Part shown: piece by piece, positions 36,186-47,596 of the stretch | How the letters are laid out: each line of letters opens with the position of its first letter | Position numbering within the stretch: position 1 is the first letter of the stretch | Assembly (NCBI GenBank): GCA_037447605.1 | Contig: CM074816.1 | Location: 97,509 to 149,220 of the forward strand | Reading direction: 5' to 3' | DNA length: 51,712 nucleotides | Origin: Zygnema circumcarinatum | Lineage: Eukaryota; Streptophyta; Zygnematophyceae; Zygnematales; Zygnemataceae | Made by a program: the position numbers and the translations under genes | Notes under the pieces: generated by a model | Seen by the model: the letters and a program-made list of their open reading frames with translations, nothing else | What the model was told of the DNA's origin: nothing | Databases searched by the model: none

Positions 36186-39100
36186 CTACACAGCTAGAGC
36201 TATCCACCCCCATTTCCAGCACACGTAAAAGACTGCTCCCGCAAAGCTCATACCGAGCAAGAAGGGCAGCCCGAAACAGCCCAGCTCTATCTCCCAGGCC
36301 TGCTCACTCTCCAGCAGCGCTGGGAGAGATTGTGGGAGACATGCGTCCGTACACTTGAGACCCGTATTCACAGCACTGGATACTCCCAAGACCTTCTTTA
36401 ATATGCAGCATGGCGGGCTCGGCTGATAGATTTCTGGTCGGCGCAGCCGCATGTTTTCAGCCTGCGTTTTAGCAGCCACATTATAGATGTGGGGATATAA
36501 TAGATGCCGTTATGGCAGTACGACTTGTATAAATGAAACCATGCTAATAGGGTCTGGACAAAAAATTTCCAGATAGTAAGTGTGGAGTGAATAGAGAATT
36601 TCGATGGGGAATCGAGAATAGGCTACGGTTGGAAAGCTTCGTACTTGGCAGAGGAGCCCAACGATTGAAGGAGGATTGTACATTAGATGCAGTGAACTTA
36701 AAACTGGCCCTGAACATACATGGAACGTCTGCTAAATCGTAAAGCACACCTTAAATAATTTGTTTTGATGATAATGTCTTAGACATACCTGCAGTAGAAA
36801 TGCCCATTGCCGGGATGCATATGAGACCGAACACTCCCTGAGAAGCAAGGCAAACAATCGCTCCTTTTCTGCCTGAGCATGGACAGCGCCCTCCTCTGCC
36901 TGCCTTGCTCGGGTCTGAGAGTGGCAGAGAGCCTCCCCAATGCTAAGCATGTCCTGCCTCTCAGAACGCTCTGAGCTGCCTCCACGAAGGCCATTCCATA
37001 CTCCGGTCCGCCCAACAGGGAGGGTTTGACTAATATTGCTGAAGCTGCACCAGGAAAATTGACTACTAATCAGCAGCAGAAAAACTCCTAAGTTGATTCA
37101 TTACGGCATCAGATGCATTAGGTGCGTGATTGAGTTGCAAGGACAGGGAGTGTGTGTTAAATTTGAGTCCAATGCGATTAAATACTTTCGGCATAGAAGC
37201 CAACATCAGGAGGGACATCAAAGGAAACGGAATGAAGATCAAAGAGCGAGAAAAAAGGAACTTGGAAGGGTCCCTTTACTTGTGACTCTTGATTTGGCTG
37301 ACTGTCAAATGACAGCTAAGTCACAGGTTGTCCTTGCATCCGACTTCCAGACCCCCTATCTGGACTAAAACATCTAAAGATAACAGGAATGAACAATAAG
37401 AGAAAAGCCACGATAAGCATGAAAACTCACTCATGTGGCTGCACTGATTCACAAGAAGGACAGGAAAGGACTCCTTTAGCTGGCTTCGATATTCTGCTCC
37501 CTACTGCGGCATTTGAGTGCGAGAATTGCTGCGGATTTGAGGAAGTCGAGTCCAATTTATCGAATTCGGGATAAAGTAGCGAAGCGCTTCCTTGCAAAGT
37601 TGAACTCCGCCTTGATGATGACGCAGTTCCTTCCCCCTCAGCATACAAAGGAGTTGAATTTGTTTCCCCTTCAAGCTTCTGTGCTTTATCGAGCACTCTC
37701 GCAGTGTTGAGCTCTGCCGAGGACTGCCTGGAATTTCTATCTATCATTTCTGCAATTGTTGTTGTGGGTGGAATTGATTTTCTGTTAAAGCGTTCTCCAG
37801 CAGCAGCTCCCTTCTGAGAAGTGTGACAATTCGTATCTTGAGTTTCTGATTCGGATGCAGATGCATGTGATCTCGAAGATGCTTCTCTCATAGCTTCCGT
37901 TACCAGAGCAGAAACCTCCTCTGCCTCAGCCTTGCCCCAGTTCTCCCTTGGTTCTCTCTCCTTGCAGGACATTTGATCAAACCATCTCGAAATTTCCCCT
38001 TGACCAGACTTTTCCGGAGCACCTGTTCTCGCAGCATCCTGACTCGAAACGACCTCCCACTGCTCCTCCCAGCCGGGCTCCATCCGTGACCCTTCTCCTG
38101 AACCTGCAACAGCTCGAATATAAGGCTTGAACTGACAAGAAGAGGGGGAAGCTCTCCTCATGTCAGCTATTCCTTCTTGAAGATTAGAATGAAGACTGCC
38201 CATTCCTCCTGCGACTACTTTCGTCTGCACGATGTCAGGACTCCCAAGCGAGGCATTTTGTGCTTGCAATTCGCCTTCTAATGTCCAGCTTGCAGGTTTT
38301 TCAGCGTGTCTTGCAGAAAACCTTCGAAACGCACTAGGAGCATTACTATCCCCGCCTAGTGTTGAACTCCCGATGGATGACCGATCAGACATGTAAGTGG
38401 TCGAGAAAGTCAATTCCCATTCAGATCCTGCTACCTTTGTCGTCAAGCTGCGTTGCACAATGGGACGAGATATAGCAGAACTGCCTGCTCCTAAGCAAGC
38501 AGCATCCTCTCGTTGACTCCTTATAGACCCTTGTATGCTCTCCTTTCCCTCACTGATCACAGAATTTCCCGGTCTGTCCATTGACTCTTCAATTGATCCA
38601 GGCGTTCTCGCCTTTCGTAGATGACCTTCAAATGTTTCAACTGCTGAATTTCGAGTGAAGGACTCCCTTGAAGAGGGACTCAATTCCCACTGCAGCTCTG
38701 AATTGCGAAACTCTCCGGAGGTCCGGCTGCTCCCTTGCTTGCTTACTTCCTCCTTGTTTGGCCATAAATTTCCTCTGTAGTTGGCCCGTACATGAGGCAT
38801 CTCCAACGGGAGCATCTGGCTGGAGAATGGGGAGGTAGAATATGGGAGCCGAGGTCCCCGAGAGGCTTCTTCTTGTTGCTGCAATATTCCATTCGCAACA
38901 GCTCTTTGCCACAGAGCGCGAGCTTCGGCAACATGCTTTGGCCGCTCACTGCAGGAAACATAGCGGACAATACTATTTGGTACGAGTTTAGTGGCAGAAA
39001 CAGTCTATGTGGCAAACCAAGGAGAAGCAACAAAGAAGACTTCAACCGTACAAGCAGGTGCAAAAGACCTTAGGGAACTCGACTAGTGCGAGCACATATC

Positions 39101-39784
39101 CAACAGCCAGGTGCATAGGAAGTGAGAAATTCTACAAATTCACAGAATAGAAGAGCACTTTGGCAAGAAAATGTCAGCACTAGTAAGTATTCTTTCCTGG
39201 AAAGCATAGCTGGTTTCAGGTGTCAGAGCTTCCATGGAAGGAATGTAACAAAATACTTGCAAGATTGCAATGATCTAACCATAATCTGCCGACGTTCACT
39301 GACTATCAATTCATTAAGCCCAAAGGAGAAATAATACGCATATTGCAATAGTGTACCAGCAAACAGGTGCTGCTTGCCTTTGCTACGACAGAGGCCTTCA
39401 CCTTGCATGCACAGTGGCATGTCCTGAGACCTCATTGGAAGCCGCAACCCCCACTGCTCCTGCACCAAAGTAAGAAAGCATTGCACGCGCTATCCGCTTG
39501 ATACCAGAAGCGGCAAAACTCTTGTTTCTTGGAAGTTGTTGCAATTGCTTTCGTCTGTCCGATGAAACTGTGACGGACGATGCTTGCAAGCCAGAAGCAG
39601 CCTTTCTTCTCATTTCTTGCGCATTCTTGCACGAGAAAGACGCTGCTGGAGCAGGTATGGCTAAGGCGCGCGAGGAAAGTTTAAAGTGAGGAAGCCAAAT
39701 TGACTTCATTGAATTCAAGGAACTGGCCGGTTGGCCTATGATTCCCGGCCACAAGCGTAAAGCAGCCATAAGAGCTTCCATCAT
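36186..39784 (-). CDS. Plant membrane-anchored protein of unknown function (810 aa)
   Basis: Four exons on the minus strand: 39784..39402, 38948..37431, 37044..36789, 36461..36186; phases sum to 811 codons. The N-terminus may be a targeting region (MMEALMAALRLWPGIIGQ, then Arg/Lys-rich). At the exon 1/2 junction is a conserved-looking block SERPKHVAEARALWQRAVANG. The middle 450 residues are Ser/Thr/Glu-rich and probably disordered. Exon 3 encodes a helix (RQAEEGAVHAQAEKERLFAL, then RQWAFLLQAEN). This resembles from memory a conserved helix in uncharacterised plant proteins, but I cannot give an accession. The last 35 residues form one membrane segment (FGLPFLLGMSFAGAVFYVCW). It looks like a tail-anchored or C-terminally anchored protein. 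The last acceptor (AAACGCAG) lacks a strong pyrimidine tract. A short upstream ORF overlaps the start codon. Confidence 0.72.
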
Positions 39785-39813
39785 GGCCTTGCATTCGCTT
39801 GCAAGGAGGCCAT
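39781..39813 (-). promoter_or_regulatory. Upstream ORF (10 codons) overlapping the main ATG
   Basis: An ATG at 39813 opens a 10-codon frame, MASLQANARP, whose TGA (39783..39781) overlaps the main start (ATGATG). This ATGA overlap would favour reinitiation or repress translation, if the mRNA starts upstream of it. The transcription start is not known. Confidence 0.4.
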
Positions 39814-40472
39814 GACTCTTTCAAATGGACCTGCAGACCCACCGCTGAATTCAAATGAGACGTTCCTTGCCTGAAGCAGAGGGTAAAGTATGAAACAAGG
39901 TGCGTCAATTACTTTTCAATGCAGTTGCCGCCTTTACCTGAATTCGTCAACGAATTTTCTTGCACAACTTGAAGGAAAATCCATAGAAAGAAAGAATGTC
40001 GGCAGCAGTCTCATCATAGTGACCTCCAGAAGAGTTTCAATCAAGAAAGTGTCCTGTACTGCTGCGAGCATATCAAGAATTTTCAGAAAACGAGGCTCAG
40101 TTGAGCCTTACCATAGTGAAGCTGCAGGAATGCAGAATGCAGGATTTGACATGCAGGGCAGGGCGGCTGCAGGCAAGCCCGGAGGGCACTAGAATTCGCA
40201 GGGTCTCGCCGGGCCGGGCGGGCAATTCCGAAAGCCGGCAACATCGAAAAATCAGGAAACTGAAAACCAAATCCGAATCCCACTGATTTGGTTGGGCCCC
40301 GAACCGTAAGAGTACGGGCACGGATTTCCACAGAAAAAAATCAAAATATTTTGGATTTCGATATACCGAAAAAACCGCTGGAAAACATTTTCTAATTCAT
40401 TTTCGGTCAGCAAATGAACCACTGAAGTGTAGATTTCACGCGTGTAGAATGCCAAGAGGTAAACATTTATAT

Positions 40473-40747
40473 TAGGGGGTGTCAGACATAACGAAATCTT
40501 ACGAACAAAAAAGTTCTGTAAGTACTCCGCCGCACCAGGATTGCGATGTCACCAAAGTACTCGTTCTGGTCTCAAACTTACGAACAATTCTTAAGTCTGA
40601 CTTAAAAAATTTCAGTACGCGTGTTCGTAAGTTTGACATCAGAACGAGTACTCCAGTATAATAGCGATCCTCCTGCGGCGGAGTACTTTCGTAACCTTTT
40701 TTTTCGTAACGCTTTTCGTAAGATTTTGTTAAGTCTGACACCCCCTA
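40473..40747. mobile_element. MITE-like inverted-repeat element, long copy
   Basis: 275 bp bounded by TAGGGGGTGTCAGAC and its complement. The two arms are imperfect inverted repeats over nearly the whole length: ACGAAATCTTACGAA on the left pairs with TTCGTAAGATTTTGTT on the right, and CAAAGTACTCGTTCTGGTC pairs with the GACATCAGAACGAGTACT region. A short central segment holds GTCTGACTTAAAAAATTTC. It has no coding capacity. The right half is almost identical to the short copy at 23974-24134. This is a foldback-type non-autonomous DNA element; superfamily unassigned. Confidence 0.88.
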
Positions 40748-41246
40748 TTTTCTAAGAAAAAAATTCCGAGAGTCCGTATGTCTGCGAAAAAAAAGGAATA
40801 GCAAGTACGGAAATTGGAGACAAATCCTGGAAGATCCTCTGCCAGGCCAGCGCCAGGACCGGCGGTCAAGATCGTACGGACAAAAACGTACAGTACGGAA
40901 ACAAAAATGTACAAAAAGGTACGCCAACATAGTCGGCGCTCTCTGATTGGTGGGTCGAGTAGGCATGCTAAGACGAGGCTGCCACGTGGCCAACGGCAGG
41001 AGGCTCGAGATGTCGGAAAACTTTTTAGCCTTGCCCTGGAGTGCTTTTTTTTGGACGGGCAGCTGCCCTTCTATCAGGGGTAGAGACAAGAAAAAAGTTT
41101 CTGTAAGAGGAGGACGCTCGTGATTGGCGAAATGTTTTTTTGGAAACGGCCGAAAAGTTTCGGTGGCGCCCAGAACATCTAAGGGCATCACAGACCTGTT
41201 ATTGCCTCAAACTTCCACATGTACTGTTGAGGAGGTAACATCATCA

Positions 41247-41412
41247 TGACGTCACTTCCACGCTCCCACTTAAGCCACCACGTCAGGAGATCGGATCGTT
41301 TCGTAGCGAGCGGATGTGGACACGTCAGCAACCCGCTCCTGGACCATTCAGAGACGGGCACGTGGTGCACAAGATCCTGGCTGCAAAGCGAGCCAACGGC
41401 CGCGTGACGTCA
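41247..41412. promoter_or_regulatory. Two TGACGTCA palindromes
   Basis: Perfect TGACGTCA (C-box/CRE-type bZIP site) occurs at 41247-41254 and again at 41405-41412, with CACGTCAG/CACGTGG half-sites between. The pair is about 750-900 bp upstream of the DRM ATG. A regulatory role is inference. Confidence 0.4.
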
Positions 41413-41826
41413 GAGGTGAACAGGAATTTATTGGATTTTCGACATAGATCCTCAGTTTAGGGCCGCGCATTCTCTGGCTCAACTGAGCGTTTAACGGAGT
41501 CATGCGAACGGAACTAGGGCTGGCATGGATCGCACTATGGCGGTGCCGTCAAAGGTGCATGGAAAAACCATGGGGAACCACGAGGAACCGCTCACAAAAG
41601 TAACTAGGAACTAGAGAAAATGGCCTCGCCATCGTGAGTTCAATGCCATTTTCACTTCTCAGATAAAAGCTTTGGCGGAACTGAGCCAAAGAGGCTCGAT
41701 AACAATGCATGCATGCGGATGTAGTATCGCCGATCGCTTTAATCTGTCGAAAATGACAGAGCGCGCCAAACAATGTCCGCATAAAACCCCAAACCACTAC
41801 CCCAACTATTAGCAATAAATGGTTGT

Positions 41827-41936
41827 AACCATTGGATGCCAATGGTTCGAACCGTTGATTTGCGACCCGAGCAACCAATGGTTCCAGCCATTGCCGTCGG
41901 ACCAACACAACCATTGCCAATGGTTCCAACCATTGG
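41827..41936. repeat. Cluster of CCAATGGTT / AACCATTGG inverted repeats
   Basis: Within 110 bp, AACCATTGG or its complement CCAATGGTT occurs at 41827-41835, 41839-41847, 41875-41883, 41917-41925 and 41928-41936, alternating in orientation so several pairs form short hairpins or palindromes. It lies about 220-330 bp upstream of the DRM ATG. It could be a CCAAT-rich promoter element or a remnant of a repeat. Confidence 0.75.
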
Positions 41937-42157
41937 CGTCGGACCGAGGTTAAGCGAGGTTCAATGTACGACATGCATAGAGCCGCCGGTAAATTTTTCC
42001 AGCAGCCGTCGATTCGTTCCAGTGGCTCCATCCTGACCGTCCGCGCCCGCCCATACATTGAGGGGAACTTGCAGAAGCCTCATCTTACAGCGACATCACT
42101 CGCCTTTCCCGGCTCCTTTCTTTTTCCCATAGTTTCTCAAAAAACACTTGCGCCAAA

Positions 42158-44743
42158 ATGAATTTCATTCAAGAAACTGAGAGCGGCAGAAGCCAGGTTG
42201 TAGAATCCAGGAGACGAGACGCACCTGAATGCTCAAGGACGCGAGAAGTTGCGAAACTCCAGCAATTGGGGCTCTCCCCAAAACACATCCACCCTGCTCT
42301 TGAAGCGACTGATGGTAGGGTCATCGAACTTCATTCCTCCTCTCTTTTCTTTCCATTCCTCGCTTCTAGGTCATATTTTACTTCTAGAATGCCCTTTTTT
42401 GTGCCTCTCAGAAGCTGACCTTTCCTGTCCTAGTTGTAGAATCTGCTGGAAGAAAACCTTTTGTGAAGTCATCAGATAATCACAAGTTTGTACGGATTAT
42501 AAATTCTCTCACCCCATTTTTTTCGTATCACTTATGCATGTACTCTTAATCACTCTCTCTCCCTTCTGCCTTCCCCTCTCATATTTTAGTGCTTTACTCG
42601 TGTTGTAACTCGGTGTAGGAGATCTGAACAAGGCCGCTGACTGGGCTTTCAGCCTCTGCGAACTTGAGCGAAACGGATTTTCCCTCGACTCTAGCCTGAT
42701 GGCCTTAAAAGAAACTAATGGTATGTTCTTCCATTTAGAGAGAGAGAGCAGGAACGAGGATGGGGAGAGAGAGAGGAGAGGGGGGGAGAGGAAGGGGGGA
42801 AAGAGGGGAAGGGAGTGGGGGAGGGAGAGGGAAGGAAGTCGGAAAGGGAGGAGGGGAGGGGGTTGTGGGAAGGAAAGGGAAAAGGTGGAGGGAAAGGGAG
42901 GGAAAGGGAAATAATGGGGGAGGGAACGTGAAGGAAAGAGGAAGCAAGGGAGTGTGGAGAAGAGGGAGATTGTGACGGGGGGAGAGACGAGGGAGAGGGA
43001 AGTAGAGGGAGAGGGGCAGAGAAGGGAGTGGCGAGGGGGAGAAAAGAAAAGAAAAGAGGGAGAGAGAGAGGGGGGGAGAAAGTGACGGAGAGAGTGAAAG
43101 AGGGAGAGGGGGGGGGCGAGAGAAGAGAGCCTTTTTCTTTGGTCAAAATAGTCAAATGATTTAACGACAGACACTTTTCATCAAAGGTGCAATTGCAATT
43201 TCGTGTTTATCAAACGCGTGTTCGTTCCGTTGTCTTCCTCTCTTGATTACATTTGATTCTATAGACAGTTGTCGTTTTATTTGTGATCAGGAATCTTGCC
43301 TCGAGCCCAAGAATGGTGCCTGGACCAATTTGTTAAGGCACCGATCGAGCAACCATCTTCTTCGGAGGTAAATTTCGTCCTCTTAGAAAAATATTTGTAA
43401 GAGAAGCATTCCTTCTATTTATGTGATTGATGAAATTCTGCATTTTTTCTTTGGCCCTTTTTCAGCGCTTAGAAAAAGACATTGTTGTTTGTTTTGTTGA
43501 GTTTTTCTTTTCAACTTGTGTGTTTACTAGCCTGTAATACCCATAACAACATAATTCGTAATGGGGAGTTCAGATGGAAGTGGATGAGGAGCAAAAGGAC
43601 GAGGACTGGGAGGAGGAAGAGGAGGAGGAGCAAGAGGACGACGAGAAGGAGGAGGAGGAGAAGGAGGAGGAGGAGGAGGAGGAGGAGGAGGAACATGTTA
43701 CACGGATCACGAAGAAAACAAAAGCCTCTGCTAGCAGACGCTTGCCTTCCTTGAATTACAACCCAACTTTTTACTTCTATTATGAAAACGTTGGGACTTG
43801 TTCGTGGGGGGAGTGCTCTCAATTCTTGTGGGGGGCTGATGTCGAGTTCGTTGATGCCCAAGATTTTTCGGCATGCCGGAGGCTCCGGGGGTATTTGCAT
43901 AACCTTCCACGAGAAGGTCGGGTGAAGCCAAGAAATTCGCCCAAAACTATTCAGGAAGCATTGCCAATTACTAAAAAGTATTGGCCTTCGTGGGATTCTC
44001 GTACAAAATTGAATTGTATCAACACGAAACGAGGGCCAGCAGCTGATGTGAATCGTATCAGGGAGTTGTTGAAGGAGGAAGAAGGTAGGCCTTCAGAATC
44101 GACTCAAGAAAAAATAATGAAACTTTGTAAAAAGTGGAATTTCGTTTGGACAGGAGTGAACCAAGTGACAAACTTGGAACCTCCTGAAATCGAAAAGTTA
44201 CTTGGATTCCCAGAAGGCCACACTCGGCCAATAGCTGGGATTAGTGAGAGGTTGAAGGCATTAGGGAATAGTTTTCATGTTCCCACGGTTGAGTCTCATC
44301 TCTCAGTGCTTAAGCGAGAATTCCCAAATGGAATCAATGTGCTTTCGCTTTTTGATGGGATTGGAGGAGCGGCGGTGGCTTTATTTCAATCTGGGATCAA
44401 AATTAATGTGTACATCTCTGTTGAGATCAAGGAAAGTTCTCAAGAAGTGGTGAAGCGCTTTTTTCAAGAAAGAATGCCAAATGGGGGACGTTTAATCTTA
44501 GAAAAATGTGTGGAAGGATTAAATACGACGAAGCTTCAAAATTATGTTTTGAAGTACGGAAAATTTGATTTACTTATAGGTGGGAGCCCTTGTGACAATT
44601 TTACAGGAAACAATCGCGTTCCTAAGGATAAGGTTACAGGGAGGTGTGGGATTTTAGGGAGGACTGGGCGTTTGTTTTTTCACTTTTATAGGATTGCGGA
44701 AAGATTGGAAAATGTTCAAATAAGACTCAGGCAGTTAGGGTAG
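42158..44743 (+). CDS. DRM-like: DRM-type de novo cytosine-5 DNA methyltransferase (501 aa)
   Basis: Plant domains-rearranged methyltransferase, which in angiosperms performs de novo methylation in RNA-directed DNA methylation. Exons: 42158..42314, 42619..42720, 43291..43367, 43574..44743; phases sum to 502 codons. The N-terminus has UBA-like helices (KLQQLGLSPKHIHPALEATD and NKAADWAFSLCELERNGF). Exon 4 starts with a 40-residue Glu/Asp-rich stretch, then the whole catalytic domain without introns. The permuted order typical of DRM is clear: FYFYYENVG and WPSWDSRTKLNC first, then LGNSFHVPTV, the AdoMet motif NVLSLFDGIGG (about residue 368), and the PC motif LLIGGSPCDNFTGNN (about residue 450) bearing the catalytic Cys. 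It ends LFFHFYRIAERLENVQ. It is shorter than Arabidopsis DRM2 because it has few UBA repeats. The Glu-rich tract depends on the exon 4 acceptor, TTCAG/ATGGAAG. Confidence 0.94.
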
Positions 44744-45085
44744 TTCAATGTCGTGAACCCAGTTTTGTTGTTAAAGACATTCAAAAAAATACTTGACATG
44801 TTAGTGTTTTGTAGAACTTCACTTGATCGCATAAAATACGGCATGTTGTTTGTCATCAATTTTCAGTGGTAAGCAAAGCATTGCATTGCATTGAATTGGA
44901 TGCTTGCAATTGTATGGATGTGATGAATGTATACTGCATGAAATTGACCAAACTCTTAAATTTAAATTCAACAGAGCCTACGTATGGCTTCTTTAGGAAG
45001 GGGGAGAAGAGGGAGGGCGAGGCAGGCGGGGGAAGCGGTGGAAGGGAGAGGGAGATGGAAGGTCAAACAATTTCCAGAATTTTAA
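44744..45085 (+). other. DRM 3' flank
   Basis: No gene seen; probably DRM 3' UTR and spacer. A short purine-rich run lies at 44995-45060, and no PHD-finger coding sequence precedes the CHD3 remnant. Confidence 0.5.
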
Positions 45086-46871
45086 GACAAGTTTCTTGAT
45101 TGGAGGCTCATTGAAGTGGAGGCCCCGGACAATTCTATAGAGAACAGAAAAGTGATAGAAGTCCTTGTGAAGTGGAAGTCTAGATCATATTTACCTGCAA
45201 GCTGGTGTGTGTAACGCCTCAGCCCAGTTTGGTAGGCTATTCAGGATTCAATTTCTGTTGTGTCAATTTACTTTTTTCGGGTAAATTGTATAGATGTCCA
45301 CCCTATTGCCTTTCATCCACTTACTTTCGATTTTTTAAATTCAAGTCTGTATCGTTCGAAGGTCAGTTGACGAGCACGAGTTTATACTGTCTATTTCAGC
45401 ACAGTAAGGGTTATTAAGCTGACTCCGTGTCTCATGCAATTTGTCGCCCTGCATGTCACATTTATTGCGGTTGAACAAAACGAAAATTGGTAACCGAGCC
45501 TAGGGTAAGAACGGAGGACATTGAGGAGGCGTCTAAGGACTTTCATGGCTGCGAACTCTGATGGAACCACTACCGTCGAAATCAGGATTGTTTTAGGAGG
45601 AAGGTTGAAGATGAAGATGGTGCGGTAAAGGGTGTTCGTACAAAATGGGTCACTGTAGACCGTGTTATTGCCTCAAGACATGAACTCTCTGCCGTTCTTA
45701 ACACTTGCTCTTGCCTTAAGCATTGCTAGGGCTGAATCGCTGTTCACATCACTACAATCAATAACAGGGGATAATGTCTGCTGTGCCTGTTTGGGTTACG
45801 GACATGCATTTGTATGCTCTCAGCTTGGCACACTGTACTGCGTAGGACTGGAATCCAGTGTTGTGCCTGGGATGGACTTATCCAATAACTCATAATTGCT
45901 GTGGTGGCAAACGGTGTTTCAGAGGGAATATCTGGTGAAATGGAAGGAGCTTGGTTATGATGAAGCGACTTGGGAAAATGTTGAAGACCTTGCTGCATTC
46001 CAGGCAAAGATTGCACGGTGTGAGGCAATTGAGTCGCGAGTTGATGAAACGTATCTTGCAAAGGAAAACGACGTAGGCACAAAGCGGGACAAGGAAACGG
46101 GCAGGAGGAACAACACCAGTCTGGAGCGTCTATCAACCAAACGGCAAAGTCGCGATTTTGATAGTACGCCAAAGTTTTTGAAAGGTGGTAAGGGCTCATG
46201 GTATCCTTATCTTGACCGAGCATGTAGTAGTGATCGTGTAATCCTTTTAGTATAGTGACCGGGATGCTTTCACAAAAGAGTTTCACGAGCTTCAATGGAA
46301 GTACATGATGGTCATAAAATATATTAAATTTTACTTTGAAGAGCGTTTTCGTCCTGCCTTGCAGGAACTTTGCATGAAGCTGTGGTGTTCCCGGGCTTTG
46401 TCATTCTATGGTTATTTCAAGCCAACTCTCCCGATTTCCTGTCCCTCAAGAGCTGAGCTCACTGTGCAATATTGGAAGGAATGTGCAGCATGTATAGCTA
46501 TACGTATGTTCACACGTACTGCGCATGGTAGCATGCATGAGGGAGTTAATGGCATGGGAATGATCCGTCTTTCCCAGCATGGGAGGAGCCGCATCCGTCG
46601 TCGGGGACTTGTTTTCTGGGGTTGAACCATCGTCTGTGATATTCTAGCAGTCGGTGCGCAAGTATCCTAAGTTGCCTCTCTGAGAAGGTTGTGTAAGCTC
46701 TCAGCATTACTGGACAGATACGGAACCTTGGCGGTTGACCTTCTTTTGGGTTCCTTTTGCTTTATGTCCATGCAGGTAACCTGTATGACTATCAGTTAGG
46801 GGGCCTCAATTGGCTTCGGTTTGCATGGCAGAAGCGGAAACATGTCATCCTGGCGGGTGAAATGGGACTCG
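45086..46871 (+). pseudogene. Truncated CHD3/PICKLE-like chromatin remodeler
   Basis: Fragments match the double-chromodomain and early ATPase region of plant CHD3 proteins such as PICKLE. Pieces: 45086..45204 (first chromodomain: FLDWRLIEV, LVKWKSRSYLPASW); about 45482..45676 (linker and start of the second chromodomain, VRTKWVTVDRVIASR, with an in-frame TGA at 45559-45561); 45923..46187 (REYLVKWKELGYDEATWENV to TPKFLKG); 46776..46871 ([19 protein letters not shown], then [11 protein letters not shown]). The last two join in phase with good splice sites. Missing: the PHD finger upstream and all of the helicase after motif I. Motif I reads GEMGLG where the family has DEMGLG. No clear donor follows VIASR. 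The fragment therefore looks like a decayed partial copy, unless a very long intron spans the DUF547 gene. Confidence 0.78.
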
Positions 46872-47596
46872 GTCAGTGCCACATTCCTAACAAACTATTA
46901 GTTTTGAGTTTGCGAATTTTCGTTTTAGTCGTATATGATTTTGAGATTCGAGATTATGAGTACGAGGACTTTTTTTAGGGTTTTTAGGGTTTGAGTGGTT
47001 TATGTAAAAAATAATAAGATAATTAATAGAAATTAGAATAATATAATAATAATACTACTATTACTACTAGTACTAGACAGTCATAATAATATAATAATAA
47101 TAGTAGTGTATTATTATTATTACTATTGTTACTACTTATTATTATATTATAATTGAATTATTATTAATTATTACTAGCTCATGGCTCAACTAGAAATTAG
47201 TAGAATATAAAAGAATAACCCAATCAACCACCAGTTAACCCAGTGGATATAAACATGGCTCCTTGAGAAACTTAAGCAGCCCCTATAATCATGAATCCCC
47301 AAAACACACCTTTCAACCCCTTTTCTCCTTAACCACTTCACCCCTATATACACCGTTCCCCCCTTCCCTATTCCCAACTACTTACTCTGCGAACAAGTAC
47401 CGGAAGCTCCAATCGTAAGATACAACTTTTGTCATTCTTCGAGGCTTTTTCTCTTCCTTTGTCATCCTCTCAGATAGTAAAATTTTCTGCATTGAACCAA
47501 CCAATAAAGTAAAAAAGGGGTAGGTTGAGTTAGGCACAAATGCATACAATTTGGGCTAAACTTCCTGTTTCCTGAATTTTAGAATGGATGGAATTT
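46872..47596. other. AT-rich spacer after CHD3 remnant
   Basis: No helicase exons found. From about 46985 to 47200 the sequence is low-complexity ATA/ATT and ACTACT repeats. The rest is AT-rich with no supported gene. Confidence 0.65.

Larger units (their letters stand above)
39785..42157. other. Divergent intergenic region, 810-aa gene / DRM gene
   Basis: About 2.4 kb without a supported gene. In order: GC-rich 40100-40230; the long inverted-repeat element 40473-40747; CGTAC-type motifs 40868-40920; two TGACGTCA sites; and the CCAATGG palindrome cluster. Open frames here are short and lack domains. Confidence 0.55.

Noticed and set aside
35829-36358. Plus-strand ORFs near the RH58/810-aa gene boundary
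   Set aside because: Compositionally biased and partly antisense to the last exon of the 810-aa gene.
42509-43174. 221-codon minus-strand Ser/Pro/Leu-rich ORF
   Set aside because: Antisense of a GA-rich intron of the DRM gene; low complexity.
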